NCBI GenBank assembly: GCA_910580105.1
Contig: CAJTWN010000006.1
Coordinates: forward strand, 13,412 to 77,411
Direction: 5' to 3'
Source: an uncultured Clostridia bacterium
Lineage (GTDB): Bacteria > Bacillota > Clostridia > Monoglobales > Monoglobaceae
DNA length: 64,000 nt
This document shows, piece after piece, positions 36,044 through 44,232 of the stretch. The position numbers were made by a program, and so were the translations under genes. Every line of letters starts with the position of its first letter. Position 1 is the first letter of the stretch. The notes beneath the pieces were generated by a model. The model searched no databases, was not told the origin of the DNA, and was given only the letters and a program-made list of their open reading frames with translations.

Positions 36044-36538
36044 ATGAGCCGAACAGCAAAAGAAACCGAAAATTTGACCCTGCTTGGGAATCAGGGGACA
36101 AAATATCCGGACAACTATGCGCCGGAGGTATTGGAAACCTTTTTGAATAAGCATCCGGATAATGACTATTTTGTCAAATTTAATTGTCCGGAATTTACCT
36201 CTCTCTGCCCAATTACAGGACAGCCGGATTTTGCTTCTATCATTATTTCCTATGTGCCCGGCGAGAAGATGGTGGAGAGTAAATCGCTGAAATTATATCT
36301 CTTCAGTTTTCGGAACCATGGGGATTTTCATGAGGACTGCGTCAATGTGATTATGAAGGATTTGATTGCACTGATGGAGCCAAAGTATATCGAGGTCTGG
36401 GGGAAATTTACGCCGCGGGGCGGTATTTCCATTGACCCTTACTGCAATTATGGTATGCCCGGCACAAAGTGGGAAGAGGTGGCATGGAACCGCCTGTCAG
36501 GTCATGATCTCTATCCGGAAAAGGTCGATAATCGGTAA
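36044..36538 (+). CDS. queF: NADPH-dependent preQ0 reductase QueF
   Basis: QueF reduces the nitrile of preQ0 to the amine of preQ1. The 164-residue size marks the short, Bacillus-type (type I) enzyme. Active-site Cys55 and Asp62 lie in [12 protein letters not shown], and the QueF signature [16 protein letters not shown] binds NADPH. It completes GTP to preQ1 within one operon and is followed by a terminator at 36660. Transfer of preQ1 into tRNA (Tgt) is not encoded here. Confidence 0.96.
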   Translation: MSRTAKETENLTLLGNQGTKYPDNYAPEVLETFLNKHPDNDYFVKFNCPEFTSLCPITGQPDFASIIISYVPGEKMVESKSLKLYLFSFRNHGDFHEDCVNVIMKDLIALMEPKYIEVWGKFTPRGGISIDPYCNYGMPGTKWEEVAWNRLSGHDLYPEKVDNR

Positions 36539-36659
36539 CATTTCAAAAGGGCTGAAAGCGTGTCAGGCAACATTTGGGTGGGAAATTGTACGCCCACTGA
36601 AAAACGGAAGTGGACCCCTCTGATATAGAGGCTGTGAATATCTTTCGTTTGGTTATAAA

Positions 36660-36691
36660 ATACAGGCGTTGTTTGACGCCTGTATTTTTGT
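36660..36691 (+). terminator. Terminator after queF
   Basis: ATACAGGCG and CGCCTGTAT form a 9-bp stem around TTGTTTGA, followed by TTTTG. Confidence 0.85.
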
Positions 36692-36702
36692 GGAATCTTA
36701 CC

Positions 36703-36730
36703 TTGACAAGTGGTGATTCTGTAGTATAAT
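36703..36730 (+). promoter_or_regulatory. SigA promoter of ilvA-ridA
   Basis: TTGACA (36703-36708) and TATAAT (36725-36730) are spaced by 16 bp, about 50 bp before ilvA. Confidence 0.85.
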
Positions 36731-36783
36731 AAAGGGTATGTAGCTTGAAAAAACGAGAATATTTGTGAAATAGAGGGATACAT

Positions 36784-37989
36784 ATGCTTACACTTGACAA
36801 AATTTATCACGCATCCTTTGTACTGAAGGAGGTCATCCGTCCGACTGCATTGATAAAGGCGCCGAACTTCTGTAAAAATGCGGAAATATATTTGAAAACA
36901 GAGAATTTGCAGGTGACCGGTTCTTTTAAGGTGAGAGGCGCATATTATAAAATTTCTCAGCTTTCTGACGAGGAAAAAGCAAGGGGCGTCATTGCATGTT
37001 CAGCAGGAAACCATGCCCAGGGTGTTGCTCTTGCTGCAGCAAAGAGCAAAATCAAATCATTGATTTGTATTCCGGATGGTGCACCGATTTCCAAGGTGGA
37101 GGCCACCAAAAGTTATGGGGCAGAGGTATGTCTGGTGGAGGGCACCTATGATGATGCCTATGAAAAAACGCTGGAACTGCAAGCGAAAAGCGGTGCAACG
37201 TTTATACATCCTTTCGATGATGAGATGGTGATTGCAGGACAGGGAACCATCGGCCTTGAAATTTTGGACCAGCTTTCGGATGTGGATATGGTTATTGTAC
37301 CGGTGGGCGGCGGCGGTTTAATCAGCGGCGTGGCTTATGCCCTGAAATCCCTGAAGCCGGAGATAGAAATTTATGGCGTACAGGCGGAAGGCGCACCGTC
37401 AATGTTTCATTCCATACATCATGGCGCAATTGAGACATTGCCGGAGGTGAAGACCATTGCGGATGGTATTGCGGTCAAAACACCGGGCGAACATACCTTT
37501 GAAATGTGCAGTAAATATGTCGATGATATTGTTACAGTGACCGATGATGAGGTTTCGACGGCGATTCTTGCCTTGATTGAGCAGCAGAAGATGATTGCCG
37601 AAGGGGCAGGTGCTGTGGCGGTTGCGGCGGCATTGTTTGAAAAGGTGCCGGTACAAGGGAAAAAGGTGGTTTGTCTCGTTTCGGGTGGTAATATTGACGT
37701 TACGATTCTTTCCCGTGTGATCACCCGCGGTTTGCAGAAAGAGGGGCGTTTGGCAGAATTGGTCATCGAATTGATGGATAAACCGGGACAGCTGCGCGGT
37801 GTTTCCAAAATAATTTCAAACCTTGGCGGTAATGTGGTTTCTGTCAGTCATGACCGGTCAGATGTCAATATGGACATTAATTCCTGTTTCCTTCGGATTT
37901 CCATGGAGACAAGAAATCGCGAGCATTTGGAAGAGATTAAAAAATCTTTAACGGATGAAGGATATAAAATTGTGAATCCGGAAGTGTAA
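36784..37989 (+). CDS. ilvA: Threonine ammonia-lyase (IlvA/TdcB type with ACT domain)
   Basis: It deaminates threonine to 2-oxobutyrate, the first step toward isoleucine, through a reactive enamine. The 401-residue PLP enzyme has GSFKVRGAYYK with the PLP Lys49, SAGNHAQGVALAA, the phosphate loop VPVGGGGLISG, and EGAGAVAVAAAL. A single C-terminal ACT domain (about 325-401) follows, the size typical of Clostridia. A biosynthetic (isoleucine) or catabolic role cannot be decided here. ridA, whose product clears the enamine, follows 65 nt downstream. Confidence 0.92.
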   Translation: MLTLDKIYHASFVLKEVIRPTALIKAPNFCKNAEIYLKTENLQVTGSFKVRGAYYKISQLSDEEKARGVIACSAGNHAQGVALAAAKSKIKSLICIPDGAPISKVEATKSYGAEVCLVEGTYDDAYEKTLELQAKSGATFIHPFDDEMVIAGQGTIGLEILDQLSDVDMVIVPVGGGGLISGVAYALKSLKPEIEIYGVQAEGAPSMFHSIHHGAIETLPEVKTIADGIAVKTPGEHTFEMCSKYVDDIVTVTDDEVSTAILALIEQQKMIAEGAGAVAVAAALFEKVPVQGKKVVCLVSGGNIDVTILSRVITRGLQKEGRLAELVIELMDKPGQLRGVSKIISNLGGNVVSVSHDRSDVNMDINSCFLRISMETRNREHLEEIKKSLTDEGYKIVNPEV

Positions 37990-38054
37990 AACTTATCAAA
38001 TAAGTTTTTGCAGAGTAAATATTTTGTAGACAAGGATTGGAAAGGAGAAAAAAG

Positions 38055-38426
38055 ATGGAAAAAATTTATACAAACAAGGCACCGGAGGCGATTGGCCCGT
38101 ATTCCCAGGCGGTTATTACCGGAAATTTGGTATTTACCTCCGGTCAGATTGCCATTGACCCGGCAAAGGGAGATGTGGTGGCTGAAGGAATTGAGGCACA
38201 GACCGAGCAGGTAATGAAAAATCTGGGAGAGGTATTGAAAGCGGCTGGTTCCTCTTTTGAAAAAGCTGTAAAAACGGTTTGCTTTCTATCGGATATGACG
38301 GATTTTGCAGCATTTAATGAGATTTATGGCAAATATTTTACCGGCAAACCGGCGCGCAGCTGCGTGGCCGCAAAACAGCTTCCCAAGGGCGTTTTGGTTG
38401 AAGTTGAAGTAATAGCTGAAGTTTAA
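38055..38426 (+). CDS. ridA: RidA-family reactive-intermediate imine deaminase
   Basis: RidA speeds hydrolysis of the 2-aminoacrylate and 2-aminocrotonate formed by PLP dehydratases and so protects other PLP enzymes. The 123-residue protein has the family opening APEAIGPYSQAV, FTSGQIAIDP, EQVMKNLGEVL and the substrate Arg in KPARSCVAAKQLPKG. Start ATG 38055 has AAAGGAG upstream. Its position after threonine ammonia-lyase fits the known partnership. Confidence 0.95.
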   Translation: MEKIYTNKAPEAIGPYSQAVITGNLVFTSGQIAIDPAKGDVVAEGIEAQTEQVMKNLGEVLKAAGSSFEKAVKTVCFLSDMTDFAAFNEIYGKYFTGKPARSCVAAKQLPKGVLVEVEVIAEV

Positions 38427-38461
38427 AATTTGAAATTTGTGTATTTTTTTCAAAAAAAGTC

Positions 38462-38490
38462 TTGCAATTTTCAAAAGTTCGTGCTATGAT
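38462..38490 (+). promoter_or_regulatory. SigA promoter of the aromatic operon
   Basis: TTGCAA (38462-38467) and TATGAT (38485-38490) are 17 bp apart. Transcription would begin near 38497 and give a leader of about 350 nt before aroF. Confidence 0.75.
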
Positions 38491-38538
38491 TGAGAACAAA
38501 GAAATATAAATTGCATAAAATTCATTGAGGAAATAAAA

Positions 38539-38676
38539 ATGAGAGAGTACAAGAAACAATTCATTTCTACAATTGCATACTTTTACTTTTATTTTGGCTT
38601 TAGCTTTTATTTTGGCTACGGCTTTTTGCGTTGTGGAAAATTGAATAATCTTGGACCTCGGCTTATGACGGCATAA
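38539..38676 (+). CDS. Phe/Tyr-rich leader peptide of the aromatic operon
   Basis: A 45-codon frame opens with ATG 38539 after TTGAGGAAA and stops at TAA 38674-38676. Codons 14-29 (38578-38625) are twelve aromatic residues out of sixteen: seven Phe and five Tyr, with only Gly and Ser between. There is no Trp codon. It is followed 24 nt later by a perfect terminator and then by genes for Phe and Tyr synthesis. This is the layout of ribosome-controlled attenuation, as in enterobacterial pheA: scarcity of charged tRNA-Phe or tRNA-Tyr would stall the ribosome in the cluster. The peptide itself probably has no other function. Confidence 0.85.
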   Translation: MREYKKQFISTIAYFYFYFGFSFYFGYGFLRCGKLNNLGPRLMTA

Positions 38677-38712
38677 GCGATTTCAATTTGTATATGGATG
38701 AAAGGCAGGTTC
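38653..38712 (+). promoter_or_regulatory. Candidate antiterminator of the aromatic attenuator
   Basis: GGACCT (38653-38658) can pair with AGGTTC (38707-38712), and GCTT (38661-38664) with AGGC of 38703-38706 (one G-U). That occupies the entire 5' arm of the terminator. The upstream strand lies inside the last codons of the leader, so a ribosome that reaches the stop codon would mask it while one stalled in the Phe/Tyr run would expose it. A competing hairpin GCTTATG/CATAAGC (38661-38678) spans the stop codon. Confidence 0.65.
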
Positions 38713-38736
38713 GAGAGAACCTGCCTTTATTTTTTT
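38701..38736 (+). terminator. Attenuator terminator ahead of aroF
   Basis: AAAGGCAGGTTC and GAACCTGCCTTT form a perfect 12-bp stem with a GAGA loop, followed by ATTTTTTT. It lies between the leader peptide and aroF, on the same transcript. Confidence 0.95.
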
Positions 38737-38853
38737 ATAAAACGCAGGGATTCAGATTGATTGCAGACAGCCCACTGATTTGGCGGATGCTTTTCCAAAT
38801 GCGTTGTATAAAGGGACGGAAGTCCTATCATAAATTTTTAGGAGGCTTTTATC

Positions 38854-39870
38854 ATGGTAGTAATTATGAAACCGAAAACAAGTGAAAAGGATGTACAGAA
38901 AATGATTTCTTATGTCAAGGACATGGGGCTTGATGTAATGATTAACAAAGGTGTTGACTGTACAGTGTTGGGTCTTTTGGGCGATACCAGCCGGATTGAT
39001 CCGGATACATTGATGCTTAATGTACACGTTGACCGCGTAATGCGGATTGCGGAACCCTTCAAAAAAGCAAGCAGGAAGTTCCATCCCGATGATACTGTTG
39101 TTAAGGTGGGCAATGTGGAAATCGGAAAAGAAGGGAATTTTACTGTCATTGCAGGTCCTTGTTCTGTTGAGAGTGAGGCGCAGATTATTGAGGTGGCCGA
39201 AGATGTGAAGAAGAGCGGTGCAAAATTGCTCAGAGGCGGTGCATACAAACCCAGAACCTCTCCGTACTCCTTCCAGGGATTGGAGCTTGAAGGAATTGCG
39301 CTTTTGAAAGAAGCGAAGGAGAAAACCGGTCTTCCGATTGTGACGGAGATTATGTCGCCAAACCTGGTTGAGACTTTTGTGGATAACGTAGACATCATTC
39401 AGGTGGGGGCAAGAAATATGCAAAATTTCGATCTTTTGAAAGAATTGGGAAAGACCACCAAACCTATTTTGTTAAAGCGCGGCTTGTCCTCCACCATTGA
39501 AGAGTGGCTGATGTCGGCGGAATATATCTTAGCCGGCGGAAATCCCAATGTCATCCTTTGTGAGCGTGGCATCCGTACCTTCGAGACGTACACCAGAAAT
39601 ACCCTGGACTTGAGTGCAATTCCGGCGGTGAAAAGACTCAGCCATCTGCCGGTTGTTGTTGATCCTTCGCATTCAGCGGGGATGAGCTGGATGGTTGAAC
39701 CCCTCTCAATGGCGGCAATGGCAGTTGGTGCGGATGGTTTGATTATTGAAGTGCATAATTGTCCGGAAAAGGCGCTTTGCGACGGCGCACAGTCATTAAA
39801 TCCCAAACAGTTTGATTCCCTGATGAAAAAGATGAAGGGGATTGGCGCGAATATTGAAAAGAAGATATAG
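38854..39870 (+). CDS. aroF: 3-deoxy-7-phosphoheptulonate (DAHP) synthase, AroA-beta/KDO8P-like type
   Basis: DAHP synthase joins PEP and erythrose-4-phosphate, the committed step of the shikimate pathway. The 338-residue protein has an N-terminal ferredoxin-like regulatory domain (about 1-75) and a barrel with IAGPCSVES, RGGAYKPRTSPYSFQG, ILLKRGLSSTIEEW, ERGIRTFETYTRNTLD and VVVDPSHSAGM. This is the Thermotoga/Bacillus type in which the N-terminal domain binds Tyr or Phe for feedback inhibition. TAGGAGG precedes ATG 38854. First structural gene after the attenuator. Confidence 0.95.
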   Translation: MVVIMKPKTSEKDVQKMISYVKDMGLDVMINKGVDCTVLGLLGDTSRIDPDTLMLNVHVDRVMRIAEPFKKASRKFHPDDTVVKVGNVEIGKEGNFTVIAGPCSVESEAQIIEVAEDVKKSGAKLLRGGAYKPRTSPYSFQGLELEGIALLKEAKEKTGLPIVTEIMSPNLVETFVDNVDIIQVGARNMQNFDLLKELGKTTKPILLKRGLSSTIEEWLMSAEYILAGGNPNVILCERGIRTFETYTRNTLDLSAIPAVKRLSHLPVVVDPSHSAGMSWMVEPLSMAAMAVGADGLIIEVHNCPEKALCDGAQSLNPKQFDSLMKKMKGIGANIEKKI

Positions 39871-39878
39871 GTGATGAT

Positions 39879-40742
39879 ATGGAAAGCGGTTTTAAAATAG
39901 CGGTTATTGGTCTTGGAATGATTGGCGGCTCGATGGCTTATGCCCTGCGCGGATTTCGCAGTGCTGAAATTATTGGATGCGACATCAATAAAGCAGTATG
40001 CAGACAGGCTGTAAAAAACAAGGCGGTTCATAGGGCAACCGTGGATGCAGGTGAAGCGATGGAGGGTGCAGATTTGATTATTCTCTGCACCTATCCGGAC
40101 AGCATACCCAAACTCATTGCGGAAAATGCAAAACATATCAAGTCGGGTGCAGTTGTGACCGATGTCTGTGGTGTGAAAACAAAGCTGTCTGAAGACATCT
40201 GTGCAGTACTTCCGCCGCAGGTTGATTATGTCGGCGGACATCCGATGGCAGGGAAAGAGGTAGAAGGGTTTGAAAATGCGTCGCCGGAACTATTTTGGAT
40301 GACAGGATTTATTGTTACGCCGGTGGAAAGTTCCAAACCGGAAAGTATTGCCCTTATCCGGGAAATGGCACACTTTATTGGTGCGACGAGGATAACAGAG
40401 AGTTCGCCCCGGGAGCATGACAGAGTGATTGCCTATACCAGTGATTTGATGCACATTGCCGCTTCTGCCCTGTGTTTGGACTATCCCGAAGAGATGAACC
40501 GGGCGTATACAGCCGGGGCCTTTCGGGATTGTACCCGTGTAGCAAACATCAATCCTGCATTATGGACAGAGCTGTTTATGGAAAATGCGGAATTTACTCT
40601 GTCAGAAATTGATCGGTTGATGGGGAGCCTTGGACGGCTGCGGCAGGCGATATTCCAAAGAGATGAACAGGAAATAACCCGGCTTTTGGAGAAGGTGCGC
40701 CAAAATAAACTTGCTATGCAGAAAAAAGAACCGCAGTTATAA
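39879..40742 (+). CDS. tyrA: Prephenate dehydrogenase
   Basis: TyrA oxidises and decarboxylates prephenate to 4-hydroxyphenylpyruvate on the tyrosine branch. The 287-residue protein has the Rossmann loop AVIGLGMIGGSMA, GGHPMAGKEVEGFENA with the catalytic His, and AFRDCTRVANINPALWTELF. There is no C-terminal ACT domain, unlike the Bacillus enzyme, so feedback control may rest on DAHP synthase and attenuation. It starts 8 nt after aroF. Confidence 0.94.
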   Translation: MESGFKIAVIGLGMIGGSMAYALRGFRSAEIIGCDINKAVCRQAVKNKAVHRATVDAGEAMEGADLIILCTYPDSIPKLIAENAKHIKSGAVVTDVCGVKTKLSEDICAVLPPQVDYVGGHPMAGKEVEGFENASPELFWMTGFIVTPVESSKPESIALIREMAHFIGATRITESSPREHDRVIAYTSDLMHIAASALCLDYPEEMNRAYTAGAFRDCTRVANINPALWTELFMENAEFTLSEIDRLMGSLGRLRQAIFQRDEQEITRLLEKVRQNKLAMQKKEPQL

Positions 40743-40789
40743 AGACAGATACCGAAAAATTTAAAGAAATTGGAAAGGAAGCGGAATAG

Positions 40790-41836
40790 ATGAAGACCTT
40801 ATGCGTGAATCTCCCCGGAAGGGCCTATAATATTCATATTGGAGAAGGAATATTGCAGCAGGCGGGGACATATCTTCGAAAGGTGTTTGACGGACAGAAA
40901 ATTGCAGTAGTGACCGACAGCAATGTCGCGCCCCTTTATGCAGAACAGTTGGAAAACAGCCTTACCCAGGCCGGATATGATATACACCGTATCACCATTC
41001 CGGCAGGAGAAGAGAGCAAATCCCATGAAATGCTTCTGCGGCTTTATCATGAAATGCTTAACTTTGGGCTGACCCGTACGGACTTGATTATTGCATTGGG
41101 CGGCGGTGTGGTTGGTGACCTGACCGGGTTTGCGGCTTCTACTTTGCTGCGCGGAATTCCTTTTGTGCAGATACCAACCACCTTACTGGCGCAGGTGGAT
41201 TCCAGCGTTGGCGGTAAGGTGGCGGTCAACCTGCCGGAAGGGAAAAATTTGGTCGGGTCTTTCTATCAGCCGAAAATGGTGTTGATTGATCCGGTATGTC
41301 TCAGAACTTTGGATAATCGTGTTTTGGCGGATGGCATGGCAGAAGTGATTAAGTATGGCGCAATTTGTGATAAAGATTTGTTCGCAATGCTGGAAAATAT
41401 AAAAAATGTTGAGGAACTGTTTGCAAAAATCACAGAAATCATATATACTTGTTGTGATATTAAACGTCGGGTTGTAGAAGAGGATGAAATGGATACCGGC
41501 GGCCGGATGATTTTGAACTTTGGACATACCTTTGGACACGCAATTGAAAAATATTTTGGTTATGGAACTTATACCCATGGAGAAGCGGTTGCTGTTGGAA
41601 TGTGTATGGCTTGTGCCTATGGGGAGAAGATAGGATTGACACCGTCCGGAACGGAGGAGCGGATGAAGGAAATACTGAAAAATTATCAGCTTCCTGTTCA
41701 GGTGGATATGCCAAAAGATGCCTTTGTATCTGCGATGGCTGTGGATAAAAAAGGCGAGGGCAGCAGGATTAATTTGATTTTGCTGGAAGAAATCGGAAGG
41801 GTTTGTATCAGAAAGATTGATAAAAAAGATTTTTAA
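40790..41836 (+). CDS. aroB: 3-dehydroquinate synthase
   Basis: AroB cyclises DAHP to 3-dehydroquinate using NAD and zinc. The 348-residue protein shows VTDSNVAPLY, LGGGVVGDLTGFAAST, QIPTTLLAQVDSSVGGKVAVN and the zinc ligands in FGHTFGHAIE and YTHGEAVAVGM. GGAAAGGAAG precedes the ATG. aroA follows after 19 nt. Confidence 0.97.
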   Translation: MKTLCVNLPGRAYNIHIGEGILQQAGTYLRKVFDGQKIAVVTDSNVAPLYAEQLENSLTQAGYDIHRITIPAGEESKSHEMLLRLYHEMLNFGLTRTDLIIALGGGVVGDLTGFAASTLLRGIPFVQIPTTLLAQVDSSVGGKVAVNLPEGKNLVGSFYQPKMVLIDPVCLRTLDNRVLADGMAEVIKYGAICDKDLFAMLENIKNVEELFAKITEIIYTCCDIKRRVVEEDEMDTGGRMILNFGHTFGHAIEKYFGYGTYTHGEAVAVGMCMACAYGEKIGLTPSGTEERMKEILKNYQLPVQVDMPKDAFVSAMAVDKKGEGSRINLILLEEIGRVCIRKIDKKDF

Positions 41837-41855
41837 GGAATAAGGAGGCAGCAGG

Positions 41856-43136
41856 ATGGACTATATCAGCATCGGTTCACAAATGTTAAAAGGAGAGGTT
41901 GCGGTTCCTCCGTCCAAAAGTGTTGCCCATCGGGCAATCATCGCGGCGGCGCTTTCGGGTGGAAAATGTGTACTCCATCATGTTGCGGAGTCAAAAGATA
42001 TTGGAGCGACCCTCTCCTGTATGGGCGCTTTGGGGACGAAGCATCATTTGAATATCAGCAAAATGGAGTTGGTGCTGGAACCCAAAAAGACATACCATAT
42101 GCCCCAAGAACTGGTGCTGGATTGTTGTGAAAGTGGTTCTACTCTGCGCTTTTTAATGCCCCTTGCGTTGGTGTTTGGCCAAAATGTAAGGTTTTTGGGG
42201 CAGGGGCGGCTGATGCAGCGGCCGCAAAAGCCGTATTTTGATCTGTTTGATGAAAAGGGAATTCGTTATAAGACAGGTACAAATGAAATTCAGCTTTCCG
42301 GCAAATTAGAAGCCGGAACCTTCCGGCTGCCCGGTGATGTCAGCTCGCAGTTTATAACAGGCCTTTTGTTTGCGCTTCCTCTTTTGGAAGGAGATAGTGA
42401 AATTGTGCTGACTTCAGAACTGGAGTCGAAGGGATATGTGGACTTGACGCTGGATGTGCTGAAAGATTTTGGAATTACAGTTTTTTGTGACGAATATAAA
42501 AGATTTGTGGTTAAGGGCGGTCAAACATATAAACCCAAGGACTATACGGTGGAGAGTGACTATTCCCAGGCGGCGTTTTTTCTGGTTGCCGGTGCGATTG
42601 GCTGTGATGTTACCTGTTTGAATCTTCGGAAGGAGAGCTTGCAGGGAGATAAGAAAATTCTGGAGCTTATAACAGCCGCCGGCGGTGAGATTGAATATAC
42701 CGAAGGTGGTGGAATACGGGCAAGGCGTACCGATGTGATGCATGGTATCTGTATAGATGCGCGGGATATTCCGGATTTGGTGCCGATCCTGGCAGTTCTT
42801 TGTACTTTTTGTAGGGGAGAGAGCCGGATCATCAATGCCGGCAGACTGCGGTTCAAAGAAAGTGACCGCTTGGCTGCGATTTCATCTGAACTCCGGCAGC
42901 TTGGCGTCGAAGTGATTGAAGGCGGAGATTATCTGCGCATTATTGGCCGTGATTTGGTGACCGGCAATACGACTTCTGCCTGGAATGACCATCGGATTGC
43001 GATGGCGATTGCTATTGCGGCAACCCGGTGTGAGGGAAAGGTTGGTATTGTTGGTGCAAAAGAGGCAGTGAAAAAGTCGTATCCGGACTTTTTTGAGGTA
43101 TATGCGGCTTTGGCAGAAAACGGACAGAGGAGTTGA
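41856..43136 (+). CDS. aroA: 3-phosphoshikimate 1-carboxyvinyltransferase (EPSP synthase)
   Basis: AroA condenses shikimate-3-phosphate with PEP. The 426-residue protein has the N-terminal PPSKSVAHRAIIAAALS, CCESGSTLRFLMPLALVFG, DVSSQFITGLLFALPLL, DYSQAAFFLVAGAI, the catalytic Asp in RDIPDLVPILAVL, KESDRLAAI and NDHRIAMAIAIAATR. AAGGAGG precedes the start. The substrate-loop residues near the N-terminus appear conserved. aroC begins within 8 nt of the stop. Confidence 0.96.
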   Translation: MDYISIGSQMLKGEVAVPPSKSVAHRAIIAAALSGGKCVLHHVAESKDIGATLSCMGALGTKHHLNISKMELVLEPKKTYHMPQELVLDCCESGSTLRFLMPLALVFGQNVRFLGQGRLMQRPQKPYFDLFDEKGIRYKTGTNEIQLSGKLEAGTFRLPGDVSSQFITGLLFALPLLEGDSEIVLTSELESKGYVDLTLDVLKDFGITVFCDEYKRFVVKGGQTYKPKDYTVESDYSQAAFFLVAGAIGCDVTCLNLRKESLQGDKKILELITAAGGEIEYTEGGGIRARRTDVMHGICIDARDIPDLVPILAVLCTFCRGESRIINAGRLRFKESDRLAAISSELRQLGVEVIEGGDYLRIIGRDLVTGNTTSAWNDHRIAMAIAIAATRCEGKVGIVGAKEAVKKSYPDFFEVYAALAENGQRS

Positions 43137-43143
43137 ATTGAAA

Positions 43144-44232
43144 ATGAATACCTGGGGTGAAAAAATAAAAATCAGTATTTTTGGTGAGTCACATGGGGCG
43201 GCAGTTGGTATTGTATTGGATGGCATCCCATCCGGTGTGGAACTTGATCTCGAGGAAATCAAAAGGGAGATGCAGCGCAGGGCACCTGGGCGAAATTCCA
43301 TATCAACACCGCGTGCAGAGGCAGATGAGGTGAAAATCCTGTCTGGTTTTTTTGATGGGAAAACGACAGGAACCCCCCTTGCCGGGATGATTTTAAATAC
43401 GAATACCATTTCGAAGCATTATCAAAAAGAATTGGTGCGGCCGGGCCATGCGGATTATACCGGATTTATGCGCTATGGCATGAGTCATGATTACCGCGGC
43501 GGGGGGCATTTTTCCGGGCGTTTAACGGCGCCGCTTGTGTTTGCGGGGGCGGTTGCCAAACAGGTGGTGGCGGCCTATGGCGTGACGGTTGGCGCACATA
43601 TATTGCGTATCGGTGAATTTTGGGATACTGCTTTTGACGCAGTACAGGTGGATGCAGAACAATTGCGCACCCTTTGGCAGAAGGAGTTTCCGGTGCTGGA
43701 TTGGCAGACCGGGGACAAAATGCAGAGAGAAATTGTCCGTCAGCGTGATCAGCTGAATTCTATTGGAGGTATTGTAGAATGTGCGGTTGTTGGGATGCCT
43801 CCAGGACTGGGGGCGCCGTTTTTCGGTTCGGTAGAAAGCCGGATTTCGTCCATGATGTTCTCTGTTCCTGCTGTGAAAGGAATTGAGTTTGGCGCTGGCT
43901 TTGGTTTTGCAGAGATGACAGGAAAAGAGGCCAATGACGAATTTTATATGAAAGATGGCTGTGTGAAAACGTATACCAATCATAACGCAGGTATCAATGG
44001 CGGTATTACCAACGGTATGCCTGTGGTCTTTAAAGCGGTGGTTAAACCTACTGCGTCTATTGCACAAAAACAGCGGACAGTGGACATTGAAAAGATGAAG
44101 GATGCAGAGATCGAAGTTCATGGTCGGCACGACCCCTGTATCACTCATCGGGCGGCAGTGGTTATTGAAGCGGCGACAGCACTTGTTATGCTGGATTTAT
44201 TATTGGACAATGGAGCGGAGGGAATAAGGTGA
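43144..44232 (+). CDS. aroC: Chorismate synthase
   Basis: AroC removes phosphate from EPSP to form chorismate and needs reduced FMN. The 362-residue protein has the signatures ISIFGESHGAAVGIVLDGIP, QRRAPGRNSISTPRAE, RPGHADYTGFMRYG, YRGGGHFSGRLTAPLVFAGA and HDPCITHRAAVVIEA. I use ATG 43144 (11 nt after GAGGAG); the TTG at 43138, 5 nt from it, is an alternative that adds two residues. It overlaps pheA by 4 bp. Confidence 0.96.
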   Translation: MNTWGEKIKISIFGESHGAAVGIVLDGIPSGVELDLEEIKREMQRRAPGRNSISTPRAEADEVKILSGFFDGKTTGTPLAGMILNTNTISKHYQKELVRPGHADYTGFMRYGMSHDYRGGGHFSGRLTAPLVFAGAVAKQVVAAYGVTVGAHILRIGEFWDTAFDAVQVDAEQLRTLWQKEFPVLDWQTGDKMQREIVRQRDQLNSIGGIVECAVVGMPPGLGAPFFGSVESRISSMMFSVPAVKGIEFGAGFGFAEMTGKEANDEFYMKDGCVKTYTNHNAGINGGITNGMPVVFKAVVKPTASIAQKQRTVDIEKMKDAEIEVHGRHDPCITHRAAVVIEAATALVMLDLLLDNGAEGIR

